This document shows positions 5,217-5,532 of a stretch of DNA of 5,532 nucleotides, piece after piece. A program made the translations under genes and the position numbers. The notes below the pieces were generated by a model, which was not told the origin of the DNA, did not search any database, and saw only the letters and a program-made list of their open reading frames with translations. Position 1 is the stretch's first letter. Each line of letters opens with the position of its first letter. Source of the stretch: Thermoproteota archaeon (lineage in GTDB: Archaea > Thermoproteota > EX4484-205 > JAAOZP01). The stretch lies in the NCBI GenBank assembly GCA_025059435.1, contig JANXDK010000038.1, positions 1-5,532 of the forward strand. Reading direction: 5' to 3'.

Positions 5217-5530
5217 CCCCTCCTACCCGCCGCAACTATGCTAACTACATCATCATCTTTTAGAATATAGTCTTCACCAAGTCTTTTTTTACTCTTAACA
5301 TCAATCGCATATAGAAAGGTTTCCATTAATTCCGTATGTATCAATCCTGCGAACTCCCTGATGTTCATTCCTTTTTGCACAAGATAAACATCGGGCAGAA
5401 CATTACCCTTCTTATCAGTAAGCTTATTAGCATCTTCCACCGGATACACAGTTATCATATCCAGAACTCCGAAGTATGCTCTGTTTAGTAATTCTTGAAC
5501 ACCTGTTGATCCCCATGGCTTCAAGACCTT
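5213..5530 (-). CDS. ychF: YchF/Ygr210-type OBG-family GTPase, C-terminal TGS region (5' end outside window)
   Basis: These are the last 105 residues of a translation-associated P-loop NTPase. The frame stays open to the window edge: KV precedes the TTG at 5524, giving KVLKPWGSTGVQELL, so this is a truncation and not a short gene. GSTGVQELLNRAYF closes the linker after the G domain. VYPVEDANKLTDKKGNVLPD followed by REFAGLIHTELMETFLYAID and RLGEDYILKDDDVVSIVAA is the TGS domain as seen in archaeal YchF-like proteins. The GTPase motifs G1-G5 lie outside the window. Archaeal members bind ribosomes in related systems; which nucleotide this one prefers cannot be seen here. It converges on the small gene downstream of rps3ae, and the stop codons overlap within TTAA at 5213-5216. 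Confidence 0.9.
   Translation of the reverse strand, partial: KVLKPWGSTGVQELLNRAYFGVLDMITVYPVEDANKLTDKKGNVLPDVYLVQKGMNIREFAGLIHTELMETFLYAIDVKSKKRLGEDYILKDDDVVSIVAAGRRG
5284..5290 (+). terminator. T7 run, possible terminator of the rps3ae unit
   Basis: Seven consecutive T on the plus strand lie 67 bases after the stop of the small gene, inside the convergent ychF coding region, where they encode the lysines of KSKKR on the other strand. No other T run longer than four follows the plus-strand unit before this point. If it terminates, the rps3ae message carries a tail antisense to ychF. Confidence 0.3.
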
Positions 5531-5532
5531 AT

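Overview
The window is archaeal chromosomal DNA. The evidence is an S3Ae (eukaryote-type) ribosomal protein, an N-terminally extended archaeal S15, the KEOPS subunit Pcc1, an archaeal RecJ/GAN-type DHH nuclease, a type-2 (methanogen-type) seryl-tRNA synthetase and an archaeal YchF-type GTPase. AT-rich box A promoters sit very close to the start codons, several starts look like TTG or GTG, and arginine is written mainly as AGG/AGA. This fits a thermophilic lineage, possibly in the TACK group. The lineage call is inference and not firm. I see no mobile element, CRISPR array, tRNA or rRNA.

Layout, left to right. Positions 3-362 hold the C-terminal two thirds of a Ham1/RdgB XTP/dITP diphosphatase. 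Positions 363-628 are intergenic, with an AT-rich promoter-like block, a strong 14-bp hairpin and a T6 run that together could be a small RNA gene, then a box A for the next operon. The plus-strand operon rps15 - recJ-like - pcc1 (629-2740) is packed with start/stop overlaps. A type-2 seryl-tRNA synthetase gene runs on the minus strand (4259-2694), and its 3' end overlaps the end of pcc1 by 47 bp. A short divergent spacer carries a near-palindromic TATA box (4282-4290). Then come rps3ae and a small unrecognised gene, 1 bp apart (4316-5216). The window ends in the TGS-domain end of a minus-strand YchF-family gene, whose stop codon overlaps that of the small gene within the four bases TTAA.

The genes are mostly translation and genome housekeeping. 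S15 and S3Ae build the 30S subunit, Pcc1 belongs to the KEOPS complex that makes t6A37 in tRNA, SerRS charges tRNA-Ser, YchF is a ribosome-associated GTPase/ATPase, Ham1 clears deaminated purine nucleotides, and the DHH protein is expected to work with the archaeal replisome (GINS). From memory of archaeal gene order, rps15-recJ-pcc1-rps3ae is a recurrent cluster. Here an inverted serS splits it between pcc1 and rps3ae.

No clearly new system is visible. The points most worth a second look are the structured spacer before rps15, the symmetric shared promoter at 4282-4290, the inverted serS with its coding 3' overlap, and the unrecognised small gene after rps3ae.
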